Positions 1 to 7,418 of a stretch of DNA of 64,000 bases are shown here, in pieces (within the stretch, counting starts at the first letter, position 1; every line of letters starts with the position of its first letter). Below the pieces are notes generated by a model, which had not been told where the DNA came from, searched no databases, and saw only the letters and a program-made list of their open reading frames with translations. Where the stretch lies: assembly GCF_900183575.1 (NCBI RefSeq), contig NZ_FXUZ01000004.1, forward strand, positions 1 through 64,000, given 5' to 3'. Both the position numbers and the translations under genes were made by a program. This stretch comes from Staphylococcus cornubiensis. Its GTDB lineage: Bacteria; Bacillota; Bacilli; Staphylococcales; Staphylococcaceae.

Positions 1-248
1 TGTTCCAATATTTTATGGATGATATGCAGCAAGTTGTAACATTGATAGACCGATACATTAATAAGACTGAACATTATAATGATATGAAAAATGGCTATAT
101 TAATGAATATAAATCATTTTATAATGCTTATAATAATGAAATTGAAGTGACTAAGACGCACGAAAATAACATCCCAATGGCAATGTTAATGAAGCAATTT
201 AAGAATCAACTGTTAAAAAGAAGGAATAACCGAAAAAGCTCTAATTGA
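1..248 (+). CDS. C-terminal end of an unrecognised protein (partial)
   Basis: The frame is open from the first bases of the window and ends at a stop at 246-248, so this is probably the tail of a gene starting upstream rather than a gene starting at the ATG at 15; no ribosome binding site precedes that ATG. The visible tail is about 80 residues, rich in Asn, Lys and Tyr, helical in character, with a basic end (KRRNNRKSSN). I recognise no family. It lies upstream of the SCC replication genes and is followed by a strong terminator hairpin, so it is the last gene of its own unit. Confidence 0.5.
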   Translation, partial: FQYFMDDMQQVVTLIDRYINKTEHYNDMKNGYINEYKSFYNAYNNEIEVTKTHENNIPMAMLMKQFKNQLLKRRNNRKSSN

Positions 249-278
249 AGTTAAGTAAAAATTTAATAAATAATTGGT

Positions 279-316
279 AAGCTCAATCCCTGATATAAAG
301 GGATTGAGCTTATTTG
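279..316 (+). terminator. Rho-independent terminator after the partial gene
   Basis: A perfect 12-bp stem (279-290 with 300-311) closes a 9-nt loop and runs into a short T-containing tract. It separates the upstream gene from the SCC replication operon. Confidence 0.7.
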
Positions 317-387
317 CTTGGTGGAAATTTTTTTGAATTTTTTTGCCACTTCATCAACGACCTCTATTTAGTATTAAGATTGTCTTG

Positions 388-401
388 TCAAAACGTTTTG
401 A
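388..401. promoter_or_regulatory. 14-bp perfect palindrome upstream of the SCC replication operon
   Basis: TCAAAACGTTTTGA is a perfect palindrome 58 bp upstream of the polymerase-like gene. It could be an operator for a dimeric regulator or part of a replication start site; the sequence alone does not decide. Its position in the only gap before the replication genes makes chance less attractive. Confidence 0.4.
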
Positions 402-412
402 ACAAATTTTAA

Positions 413-439
413 GTTGAAAGTGAGCGCGCCACTTTCAAC
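413..439 (+). promoter_or_regulatory. Leader hairpin directly before the CCPol ribosome binding site
   Basis: A perfect 10-bp stem (413-422 with 430-439) closes the GC-rich 7-nt loop AGCGCGC and ends four bases before the AAAGGAG ribosome binding site. It has no T-tract, so it is not a standard terminator. It may protect the mRNA or influence translation of the replication operon. Confidence 0.4.
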
Positions 440-458
440 CATAAAGGAGAAGATTTAC

Positions 459-1559
459 ATGGAGACAAGAGACAAACTGATGTCGTTGACTCAAAGTAAC
501 AAAACACAGCAGTGGTTAATGGACAAATCATCTAACCAAGATGATGTTCAGCAACTGCAGCAACAATTCAGCCAGCAGTTAGATCAAAAATATAATGCAC
601 TTTTAGCTGATAAACAAGCTAAGTTAGACCAATACGTGGAAGTACATCAAGGATTGGAATCATTAAAGGAAGAGATTGAATCAGAACCTATTTCGCTTAA
701 TATCGATAAATTACCCGATATCAAAGCAACAATGCTTGAAAGAGCCAAGAATGATGAACATTCTGATAAGATCGAAAAGCTATTTGATAGGTTAGAACAG
801 GCATTAAATGGTACGAATCGATTATATACGCAATTATCGTTGATTGGTACACGAACACATCGAATTACAACTAAAAATTTTAATCTTCAAGGCTTACCTA
901 AAGCAGTACAACATACGATTTTACCTTCAAAATTTAAGAAGGTGTATACAGTCGATTTTAAATCGTTTGAACCATCAGTTGTAGCGTACATGACTCAAGA
1001 TTCAAAACTGATTGATTTTTTAAATCAGAAAGACGGACTGTATGACACATTGCTAAGTGAATTAGACTTACCAGATGAGCTACGAGTATTTGTTAAACGT
1101 GCATTTATTGGTTCGTTTCTATTTGGTGGTAACTTCAATAGTCCTAAATTCAAGTTGAAACATTATGTAAGTGAAGTGCAATGGTTGGATGCGGTCAGCC
1201 AATTTACAAAAGTCATTGAACTTAAGAAACAAATCGAAGAGCATAAAACCATGCCTATGCCTTACGGCATTGAACATGATATGAGCGCATTTCAAGGTAG
1301 TAGTATTATGGCAATCTACGTACAAACTGTAGCGAGTTATATTTTCAAGCACATTCTGCTAAAAGTGTACAAAGCACAGTGCGATCAAAAAACGTTCAAG
1401 ATTATAATACCGATACACGATGCGATTATGATTGAATGTGAAGATGAAGAAATTGCACAAAATGTGGGTCAGTTAATGAAATATACGGCTAACCAGTTGT
1501 TCAATGGTGAATTTGCACATGTGACAGTGGAAGAAATAGGAGGCGTAGACCATGAATAA
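459..1559 (+). CDS. SCC-encoded A-family polymerase-like protein (CCPol)
   Basis: A 366-residue protein related to the polymerase domain of DNA polymerase I but with no 5' nuclease or proofreading domain. The palm and fingers motifs are visible: motif A as VDFKSFEP with the metal-binding Asp near residue 166, an O-helix-like KRAFIGSFLFGG near 213, and motif C as IHDAI at 319-323 with the second catalytic Asp at 321. From established work on CcrC-type SCC elements, such a protein (CCPol) pairs with a small protein (MP) and acts as a primase for cassette replication; assigning that role here is by homology and gene order. The ATG at 459 follows AAAGGAG, whereas the in-frame TTG at 414 lies inside the leader hairpin. 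It overlaps the next gene by 8 bp. Confidence 0.8.
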   Translation: METRDKLMSLTQSNKTQQWLMDKSSNQDDVQQLQQQFSQQLDQKYNALLADKQAKLDQYVEVHQGLESLKEEIESEPISLNIDKLPDIKATMLERAKNDEHSDKIEKLFDRLEQALNGTNRLYTQLSLIGTRTHRITTKNFNLQGLPKAVQHTILPSKFKKVYTVDFKSFEPSVVAYMTQDSKLIDFLNQKDGLYDTLLSELDLPDELRVFVKRAFIGSFLFGGNFNSPKFKLKHYVSEVQWLDAVSQFTKVIELKKQIEEHKTMPMPYGIEHDMSAFQGSSIMAIYVQTVASYIFKHILLKVYKAQCDQKTFKIIIPIHDAIMIECEDEEIAQNVGQLMKYTANQLFNGEFAHVTVEEIGGVDHE

Positions 1560-1920
1560 CGATAGAGGACAAAGCCTACACATCCCAAGTAGTACACCAA
1601 TCAAAGAAAATAATATATATGTAGCTACGTTACATTCTGTGATCCAAACAGATTTCTCGGGTGAAATAAAGCACCAATTCACGTATGAAATTGAAGTGAA
1701 CAATCAGATTGTATATGCGAATCGTAATATTCCAACAAAACCGAGCGTTAATCAGTTGTCAATTCATGATTGGCTTAAACGTCATAGCAACTATAGCGTG
1801 GGTCATGACACGTATGAACCATACATTGATAGAATGAATTTAATCCATATTGGTCAATATAACGGTAATTATTATGTACACGATGTAGCACCATTAAATG
1901 AAACTGGAGGAATATTATAA
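1552..1920 (+). CDS. MP, small partner of the SCC polymerase-like protein
   Basis: A 122-residue protein between the polymerase-like gene and the helicase, overlapping the first by 8 bp and the second by 1 bp, which indicates translational coupling. GGAGG lies just upstream of its start. No catalytic motif is visible; the sequence alternates hydrophobic and polar residues as in a small beta-rich nucleic-acid-binding fold. In CcrC-type SCC elements the gene at this place encodes MP, which forms a complex with CCPol. The call rests on position and size more than on a motif. Confidence 0.7.
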   Translation: MNNDRGQSLHIPSSTPIKENNIYVATLHSVIQTDFSGEIKHQFTYEIEVNNQIVYANRNIPTKPSVNQLSIHDWLKRHSNYSVGHDTYEPYIDRMNLIHIGQYNGNYYVHDVAPLNETGGIL

Positions 1921-3563
1921 TGAGCAGTATATTCGAAATGTTAACTAAAATAATAAGTGAGGCTAAGGAGGCAATCGACCGTCAAGGTCTGATTGCTATC
2001 CTAACCATGAGTATTGGCAATGATGATGAAATAGAAGAAACGGTACAAGGTGAAACAGTGTATAACGAACTTATCGATCAGTTACGACTTAATATCTCAA
2101 AAGATACGGACTATCGACCTAACATCTATAGCTATTTTGGTATTAAGAAGAATCCCAATGACACCGTACTCATGGAAATGATGATAAAGGTTTTTCATAT
2201 CAAACGTTTTAATTCAGAATTGTTTGTTTTCAAAGATAACGGGTGGCAAAAGATAAATGGAGATGAATTACAAGACTTGATATCTAAAATGATACAAGTA
2301 TTGCTTGTAGATTATAAGCCTTCACTAAGCACTCTAAAAAATGTCGTAGATGGATTGCAAAAATCAACAGATGTAGAAGAACTTGTTGAAAATGAGCACT
2401 ATATTGGTTGTGGTGAAAATATGTTCGATCTTAATACGTTTCAAGTCGTTAAAAATTCAATCGATATCTTTCCAAAAACACGATTGAATTTATCATTAAG
2501 TACAAATGATGTAATTACTGATAAGATACCGCCATATTTTAACCAATATATGTTACAACTTGCGAATTATGACGATGATTTACAATACTTTCTTTTCCAA
2601 CATACAGCAGTGTTACTTACAGCTGATACTAAATACCGTAGGGGTCTCATATTATACGGTGGAGCTAAGAATGGTAAATCTGTATATATTGAACTAGTTA
2701 AATCATTTTTCTATAGTAAAGATATTGTGTCTAAGGCACTTAATGAGCTTGAAGGTCGCTTTGACAAAGAAAGTTTAATTGACAAAAGTCTAATGGCAAG
2801 TCATGAAATTGGAAAATCTAGGATTCAAGAAAAGACTGTAAATGACTTCAAAAAGTTATTATCTGTAGAATCAATGCATGTTGATCGTAAAGGAAAAACT
2901 CAAGTGGAGGTCACTTTGGATTTGAAACTTGTTTTTGGTACAAATGCGGTACTTTATTTTCCTGCTGAACATGCGAAACCTTTGGAGCGTCGAATTAATG
3001 TTATTCCATGTGAATATTATGTTGAAAAAGCGGATACTTCATTAATTGATAAACTCATAAGTGAGAAGAAAGAAATCTTTCTTTACTTGATGTATGTGTA
3101 TCAAAAAATTGTAGAAGCAGATATCGAATATCTTGAAAATAGTCGTGTCACTGAAATTACTCACGACTGGTTAAATTTTGGATATGAATTTGTTTCTAAC
3201 AAATCAGTCAGTATTGCAAATCAGAAAGCGTGTATTAATTTACTCAGAAAACTTATAGAAATCAAACCAGGATCACGAATCAAAGTATCCGAGTTGAATA
3301 AAGTTATTAATGAAGAAATAAAGGTGAGTTCTCAGGTTATTAAACAGTTAATTCAAGCAAACTTTGATACTCAAACCAAACTATACAATGGCTACGATTA
3401 TTGGATTGATTTAGGTTGGAAAGAAGCCGATAAAAAAGAGATTCATGATATTTCGAAAAAAGATAATATTATTTCATTAGATAAAAATGAAAATATAACA
3501 GACGATGAGGCATTAGATGAAGAGAATTTGGACTTTGATTGGGAGGACTTTGACGATGAATAA
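1920..3563 (+). CDS. cch2: SCC replicative helicase Cch2-type (AAA+/D5-like)
   Basis: A 547-residue ATPase. The P-loop GGAKNGKS lies at about 247-254, followed by acidic and sensor-like segments (GTNAVLYFP, then ERRINVIP) arranged as in phage/plasmid D5/P4-type primase-helicases and SCC Cch helicases. The C-terminal 60 residues are strongly acidic (DFDWEDFDDE at the end), possibly a protein-docking tail. In SCC elements this helicase is thought to allow the excised circle to replicate. The start overlaps the stop of the preceding gene (TAATG), so the three replication genes form one coupled operon; a 25-codon ORF overlaps its 3' end. Confidence 0.8.
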   Translation: MSSIFEMLTKIISEAKEAIDRQGLIAILTMSIGNDDEIEETVQGETVYNELIDQLRLNISKDTDYRPNIYSYFGIKKNPNDTVLMEMMIKVFHIKRFNSELFVFKDNGWQKINGDELQDLISKMIQVLLVDYKPSLSTLKNVVDGLQKSTDVEELVENEHYIGCGENMFDLNTFQVVKNSIDIFPKTRLNLSLSTNDVITDKIPPYFNQYMLQLANYDDDLQYFLFQHTAVLLTADTKYRRGLILYGGAKNGKSVYIELVKSFFYSKDIVSKALNELEGRFDKESLIDKSLMASHEIGKSRIQEKTVNDFKKLLSVESMHVDRKGKTQVEVTLDLKLVFGTNAVLYFPAEHAKPLERRINVIPCEYYVEKADTSLIDKLISEKKEIFLYLMYVYQKIVEADIEYLENSRVTEITHDWLNFGYEFVSNKSVSIANQKACINLLRKLIEIKPGSRIKVSELNKVINEEIKVSSQVIKQLIQANFDTQTKLYNGYDYWIDLGWKEADKKEIHDISKKDNIISLDKNENITDDEALDEENLDFDWEDFDDE

Positions 3564-3633
3564 TGAACAAATTGAAGCATTTGTAGAAGTGCTTGTACCT
3601 ATCATAGAAGAACGTATCAATAAAGGTAAGTAA
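3556..3633 (+). CDS. 25-residue peptide overlapping the end of cch2
   Basis: A short ORF (MNNEQIEAFVEVLVPIIEER then INKGK) starts 8 bp before the helicase stop. The same overlap style is used by the genes before it, which supports translation. The peptide would be one amphipathic helix. Function unknown; it could also be chance. Confidence 0.4.
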   Translation: MNNEQIEAFVEVLVPIIEERINKGK

Positions 3634-3642
3634 TCTAATTAC

Positions 3643-3668
3643 GTACTACAGGCAGTTGCCTGTAGTAC
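3643..3668 (+). terminator. Perfect 12-bp hairpin between the replication operon and ccrC
   Basis: GTACTACAGGCA (3643-3654) pairs perfectly with 3657-3668 around a 2-nt gap. No T-tract follows, so termination is not certain; it may be an operator or recombinase-related site. Confidence 0.45.
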
Positions 3669-3677
3669 TCATATGAT

Positions 3678-3735
3678 TAAGTGGTAAAAGTGATAAAAAT
3701 GAAACGAAATTATAAATATATATTATCCATATGAT
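3678..3735 (+). repeat. Upstream copy of the repeat flanking ccrC
   Basis: TAAGTGGTAAAAGTG (3678-3692) occurs exactly as its reverse complement at 5449-5463, just past the other end of ccrC. In addition 3686-3735 is an imperfect direct repeat of 5476-5524 (about 80 % identity by eye), sharing AAATATATATTATC. Both direct copies sit upstream of a start codon, here ccrC, so the shared block may be a promoter or operator. Confidence 0.55.
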
Positions 3736-3787
3736 GTTACAAGACCGATGGTCTGTAGCAATAATCTAATAAAAGGAGCGGTACGTT

Positions 3788-5464
3788 ATGAGTAAGAAAA
3801 TTGCACTGTATTCACGTGTAAGTACATCTGAGCAATCTGAACGTGGATATTCAATCCATGAACAAGAACAAGTGCTCATCAAAGAAGTTGTGAAAAACTA
3901 TCCAGGTTATGACTATGAAACTTATATCGATTCAGGTATATCAGGTAAAGATATTGAAGGTCGACCAGCAATGAAACGTCTATTACAAGATGTTAAGGAT
4001 AATAAAATCGAAATGGTGTTAAGTTGGAAATTGAATCGTATCTCACGATCAATGAGAGACGTTTTTAATATCATTCATGAATTCAAAGAACATGGCGTAG
4101 GTTATAAATCGATTTCTGAGAATATTGATACATCCAATGCTTCTGGAGAAGTACTCGTTACAATGTTTGGGTTAATAGGGTCAATTGAGCGTTCAACACT
4201 GATCAGTAACGTCAAAATGTCGATGAATGCCAAAGCACGTAGTGGAGAGGCTATTACAGGCAGAGTGCTAGGCTATAAGTTATCACTTAATCCACTTACT
4301 CAGAAAAATGATTTGGTTATCGATGAAAATGAAGCTAATATTGTACGTGAAATTTTCGATTTATATTTGAATCATAATAAAGGCCTCAAAGCCATTACAA
4401 CCGTACTTAATCAAAAGGGGTATCGTACTATTAATCAAAAGCCATTTTCAGTGTATGGTGTTAAATACATTTTGAATAATCCAGTCTATAAAGGCTATGT
4501 CAGATTCAATAACCATCAAAACTGGGCTGTACAGCGAAGAAGTGGCAAAAGTGATAAAAATGATGTGATATTGGTCAAAGGTAAACATGAAGCAATTATA
4601 AGTGAAGAAGTATTTGATCAAGTGCATGAAAAATTAGCTTCTAAAAGTTTTAAACCGGGCAGACCTATTGGTGGAGATTTCTATCTTCGTGGGCTCATTA
4701 AATGTCCAGAGTGCGGCAATAATATGGTATGCCGACGGACTTATTATAAAACGAAAAAGTCGAAAGAACGGACAATCAAACGCTATTACATTTGTTCATT
4801 ATTCAACCGCTCAGGGAGTTCTGCATGTCATAGTAATGCGATTAATGCTGAAGTCGTCGAACGCGTAATCAATGTTCATTTGAATCGTATTCTTTCACAA
4901 CCTGATGTTATTAAGCAGATTGCATCAAATGTGATAGAAGAACTGAAACAAAAGCATAGTAACCAAACAGAAATTAAATATGACATTGATAGTTTAGAAA
5001 AACAAAAAGCTAAGCTTAAAACACAACAAGAACGATTGTTAGAATTGTTCTTAGATGATCAAATGGATAGCGAAATGTTAAAAGCAAAACAAAGTCAGAT
5101 GAATGGACAACTAAAGATGCTAGATAAGCAAATTAAAGAAGCGCAACAAGCTACTGAATCACAAGATGAAGTACCAAATTTTGATAAACTGAAAAGCCGT
5201 TTAACCATGATGATTAGCCGATTTAGTGTCTACTTAAGGGAAGCTACACCCGAAGCTAAAAATCAACTTATGAAAATGTTGATTGATTCTATTGAAATTA
5301 CGACAGATAAACAAGTAAAACTTGTAAGGTATAAAATTGATGAAAGTCTTATCCCTCAATCTTTGAAAAAAGATTGGGGGTCTTTTTTTATGCCCAAATT
5401 CCAATTCGAAATATATGGTCAAAATGATTATTTCATCGACCAAATTACCACTTTTACCACTTAG
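3788..5464 (+). CDS. ccrC: Cassette chromosome recombinase C (large serine recombinase)
   Basis: A 558-residue large serine recombinase that excises and integrates SCC at the 3' end of rlmH. The N-terminal catalytic domain starts YSRVSTSEQSERG, with the nucleophile Ser12 and partner Arg10; the SGKDIEGRPAM and KLNRISRSM blocks follow. The recombinase domain spans about 160-280, a zinc ribbon begins CPECGNNM near 306 with later Cys at ICS and ACH, and a Lys/Gln-rich coiled coil covers about 395-465. Length and order match CcrC rather than CcrA/CcrB. The start follows AAAGGAG. It is flanked by matched repeats and appears intact. Confidence 0.95.
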   Translation: MSKKIALYSRVSTSEQSERGYSIHEQEQVLIKEVVKNYPGYDYETYIDSGISGKDIEGRPAMKRLLQDVKDNKIEMVLSWKLNRISRSMRDVFNIIHEFKEHGVGYKSISENIDTSNASGEVLVTMFGLIGSIERSTLISNVKMSMNAKARSGEAITGRVLGYKLSLNPLTQKNDLVIDENEANIVREIFDLYLNHNKGLKAITTVLNQKGYRTINQKPFSVYGVKYILNNPVYKGYVRFNNHQNWAVQRRSGKSDKNDVILVKGKHEAIISEEVFDQVHEKLASKSFKPGRPIGGDFYLRGLIKCPECGNNMVCRRTYYKTKKSKERTIKRYYICSLFNRSGSSACHSNAINAEVVERVINVHLNRILSQPDVIKQIASNVIEELKQKHSNQTEIKYDIDSLEKQKAKLKTQQERLLELFLDDQMDSEMLKAKQSQMNGQLKMLDKQIKEAQQATESQDEVPNFDKLKSRLTMMISRFSVYLREATPEAKNQLMKMLIDSIEITTDKQVKLVRYKIDESLIPQSLKKDWGSFFMPKFQFEIYGQNDYFIDQITTFTT

Positions 5465-5524
5465 TTATTAGTGAAAAAAGTGAGAGAAATGAAATAAAAA
5501 TCAAATATATATTATCTAAATGAT
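5449..5524 (+). repeat. Downstream copy of the repeat flanking ccrC
   Basis: CACTTTTACCACTTA (5449-5463) overlaps the ccrC stop and is the exact inverse of 3678-3692. It is followed at 5476-5524 by the imperfect direct copy of 3686-3735, which lies upstream of the SAUGI operon as the first copy lies upstream of ccrC. Confidence 0.55.
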
Positions 5525-5569
5525 ATATCACATGTATACATCAACCAAATACATTAGGAGGTCATAACA

Positions 5570-5908
5570 ATGACATTAGAACTACAACTCAAACACTATA
5601 TAACCAATTTATTCAACCTACCAAAGGGTGAAAAGTGGGAATGTGAATCTATCGAGGAAATCGCTGATGATATCCTACCTGACCAATATGTAAGGCTTGG
5701 GCCACTCAGTAATAAAATACTTCAAACCTATACCTACTACTCTGATACACTTCACGAAAGTAATATCTACCCTTTCATTCTCTACTATCAGAAACAGCTC
5801 ATAGCCATCGGCTATATCGATGAAAATCACGATATGGATTTCTTATACCTACACAACACCATCATGCCACTTTTGGATCAACGATACTTACTAACAGGAG
5901 GACAATAA
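5570..5908 (+). CDS. Uracil-DNA glycosylase inhibitor SAUGI (DUF950)
   Basis: A 112-residue acidic protein recognised as the SCC-conserved DUF950 family; its S. aureus member SAUGI is a DNA mimic that binds and inhibits uracil-DNA glycosylase. Length and the segments LPKGEKWECESIEEIADDIL and ILYYQKQLIAIGYIDENHDM match my memory of that protein closely. It opens the conserved post-ccrC operon, with a TAGGAGG ribosome binding site. Inhibiting glycosylase could protect cassette DNA during replication; that role is inference. Confidence 0.85.
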   Translation: MTLELQLKHYITNLFNLPKGEKWECESIEEIADDILPDQYVRLGPLSNKILQTYTYYSDTLHESNIYPFILYYQKQLIAIGYIDENHDMDFLYLHNTIMPLLDQRYLLTGGQ

Positions 5909-5909
5909 T

Positions 5910-6011
5910 ATGCATAAATATATCAAAATTACACAATTAGTAATCACAATACTAAGTGAAATCATCATTTGGATGAAAGAGTCAGAACGAAAGGAAGTCT
6001 CTTATGAATAG
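5910..6011 (+). CDS. 33-residue SCC-conserved peptide between SAUGI and DUF960
   Basis: ATG at 5910 follows AGGAGGACAATA, an excellent ribosome binding site, two bases after the SAUGI stop, and the ORF overlaps the next start by 8 bp. The peptide begins MHKYIKITQLVITILSEIII and ends in a charged tail, so it has one short hydrophobic helix. Position and coupling make it a real gene; function unknown, possibly a small membrane peptide. Confidence 0.6.
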   Translation: MHKYIKITQLVITILSEIIIWMKESERKEVSYE

Positions 6012-6315
6012 ATATATCACCCGTGGTATCGCCAACAACTTACCTACTGCATTACAACATCAATTATGGCAATTTGTAGCACAACGTGAAAACGAACAGT
6101 CCAAGGAACTAGAAGCAATAGATTATTTTCATGTCTTCCAGTTCAATATGCACAATAACCAATTATATATCAAACACAAACAAGAAAGACCAGCATATGT
6201 GAAAACGCATAAGGCAAATGTCAAACAACCTATCAATGTGAATAAAGTCTACATTATCCGAGAAGATGATGTAGATCTTTCTTATTATGTCATGTTACTA
6301 CCCGAAGAATATTAA
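6004..6315 (+). CDS. DUF960 family SCC protein
   Basis: A 103-residue protein of the DUF960 family, found right after SAUGI in many SCC elements. Segments supporting this are RYITRGIANNLPTALQHQLW at the N-terminus and DYFHVFQFN in the middle. No enzyme motif is visible and the family has no assigned function that I know. AAAGGAAG precedes the start, which overlaps the 33-residue gene. Confidence 0.8.
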   Translation: MNRYITRGIANNLPTALQHQLWQFVAQRENEQSKELEAIDYFHVFQFNMHNNQLYIKHKQERPAYVKTHKANVKQPINVNKVYIIREDDVDLSYYVMLLPEEY

Positions 6316-6330
6316 TAGGAGGCATTAATC

Positions 6331-6837
6331 ATGCAGAATATACAATGTATATTAGAAACTGAAGCAATATTTAGTGATGATAATCAACATCGTTATTTAC
6401 TCAAAAAAACGTGGGACAAAGATAAAAAGATAATTTCAGTTATAACTTGTTATCCAAATTTAGAAGGAACCCAAAAATTAGATTTAACGACTCAATTAAT
6501 TCTAAATAAAGTATCTGAAATGAAAGACTTCGGATCAATTAATTTTGTGAATCTATATTCAAACATGATAACAAGCACAAATATAAAGCATATGGCAAAT
6601 AGTCATGATAAGCATACAGATATTCAAATTATGAAAGCAGTGAAAGAATCTGACGAAGTGATATTAGCTTGGGGCTCCTATGCTAAGAAGCCAGTTGTTG
6701 AAGCACGTGTAAATGAAATTTTAGAGATGTTGAAACCACATAAAAAGAAAGTGAAACAACTCATCAACCCAGAAACGAATGAAATTATGCATCCACTCAA
6801 CCCTAAGGCACGTCAAAAATGGATTTTGAAATCATAG
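6331..6837 (+). CDS. DUF1643 family SCC protein
   Basis: A 168-residue protein matching DUF1643, the third gene of the conserved SCC block. Typical features are LLKKTWDKDKKIISVITCYP near residue 25, INFVNLYS in the middle and the DEVILAWGSYAKKP stretch near 110. Biochemical function is unknown. It follows DUF960 after 15 bp with a good AGGAGG site, so the block is one operon. The gene after it, normally a RadC-like JAB protein, is broken here. Confidence 0.8.
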   Translation: MQNIQCILETEAIFSDDNQHRYLLKKTWDKDKKIISVITCYPNLEGTQKLDLTTQLILNKVSEMKDFGSINFVNLYSNMITSTNIKHMANSHDKHTDIQIMKAVKESDEVILAWGSYAKKPVVEARVNEILEMLKPHKKKVKQLINPETNEIMHPLNPKARQKWILKS

Positions 6838-6856
6838 CAAATACATGGAGGTCAAT

Positions 6857-6979
6857 ATGGAAACAAAACAAATCAACATCGTTTCACTGCAAATGATTAA
6901 AATAGATACTTTGAGTTATCTTAAAAGACGATTTACGAGTCCCCACCAAATTGTAAAGTATTCAAATAGAGTTTTTTAA
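6857..6979 (+). pseudogene. Remnant of a RadC-like (JAB-domain) SCC gene
   Basis: A 40-codon ORF starts METKQINIVSLQMIKIDTLS and continues KRRFTSPHQIV, which I recognise as the N-terminus of the RadC/JAB-domain proteins that often follow DUF1643 in SCC elements. Those run to well over 100 residues and carry a zinc-binding JAB motif; here the frame stops after KYSNRVF and no JAB motif appears downstream. GGAGG still precedes the start. The break near 6960 probably marks a deletion or junction where the restriction block was joined. Confidence 0.6.
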
Positions 6980-7165
6980 TAAGCATAGATGATACATTTA
7001 TTTTACTTTAATTATAATTAGCTGAAAAATTATATACAAGAAAGGTTCAGTCACTAACTCATTTATAGTGTATGATGATGGAAAATTAATTAAGAATAAA
7101 AAAACGTTGACCAACATTGACCTTTACTTTAGAATAAGCTTAATTATATGGCGAAGGGTGATAAA

Positions 7166-7369
7166 ATGATTGTTGGTAATTACCATTACAATGAGATTTA
7201 TGATGAATATACTAGTTTGAAAGTTTGGAGGTACATGGAAAGCGAGGATGTTGATTTAGAAACAGCATTAAATCATCTAGGACTAGATTATATAGATGCA
7301 TTACCAGATGAAGAAGAAATTCCTGAACTTGAGAAGGAAAAACAAAAATTAATTGAACGAGGATACTAA
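7166..7369 (+). CDS. Small acidic protein convergent with the type I restriction operon
   Basis: A 67-residue protein from the ATG at 7166, preceded by AAGGGTG; the in-frame ATG at 7148 has no ribosome binding site. It is very acidic (about 19 Asp/Glu against about 7 Lys/Arg), with a run LPDEEEIPELEKEK. I do not recognise a family. It faces hsdR and shares a bidirectional terminator with it. A DNA-mimic or anti-restriction role is conceivable from charge and position but unsupported. Confidence 0.55.
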   Translation: MIVGNYHYNEIYDEYTSLKVWRYMESEDVDLETALNHLGLDYIDALPDEEEIPELEKEKQKLIERGY

Positions 7370-7371
7370 TA

Positions 7372-7405
7372 AATGCGGTTAGAGAAATGTTTCTCTAACC
7401 GCATT
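7372..7405. terminator. Bidirectional terminator between the small acidic gene and hsdR
   Basis: A perfect 16-bp stem (7372-7387 with 7390-7405) with a 2-nt gap lies between two convergent genes; T-rich sequence follows on the plus strand and a shorter A/T tract on the other. Confidence 0.75.
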
Positions 7406-7418
7406 ATGATTTATTTTT

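Noticed and set aside
4541-4565. AAGTGGCAAAAGTGATAAAAATG inside ccrC, similar to the flanking repeat
   Set aside because: Lies within coding sequence (RSGKSDKND) and is not in an intergenic setting; likely chance, although the likeness is notable.
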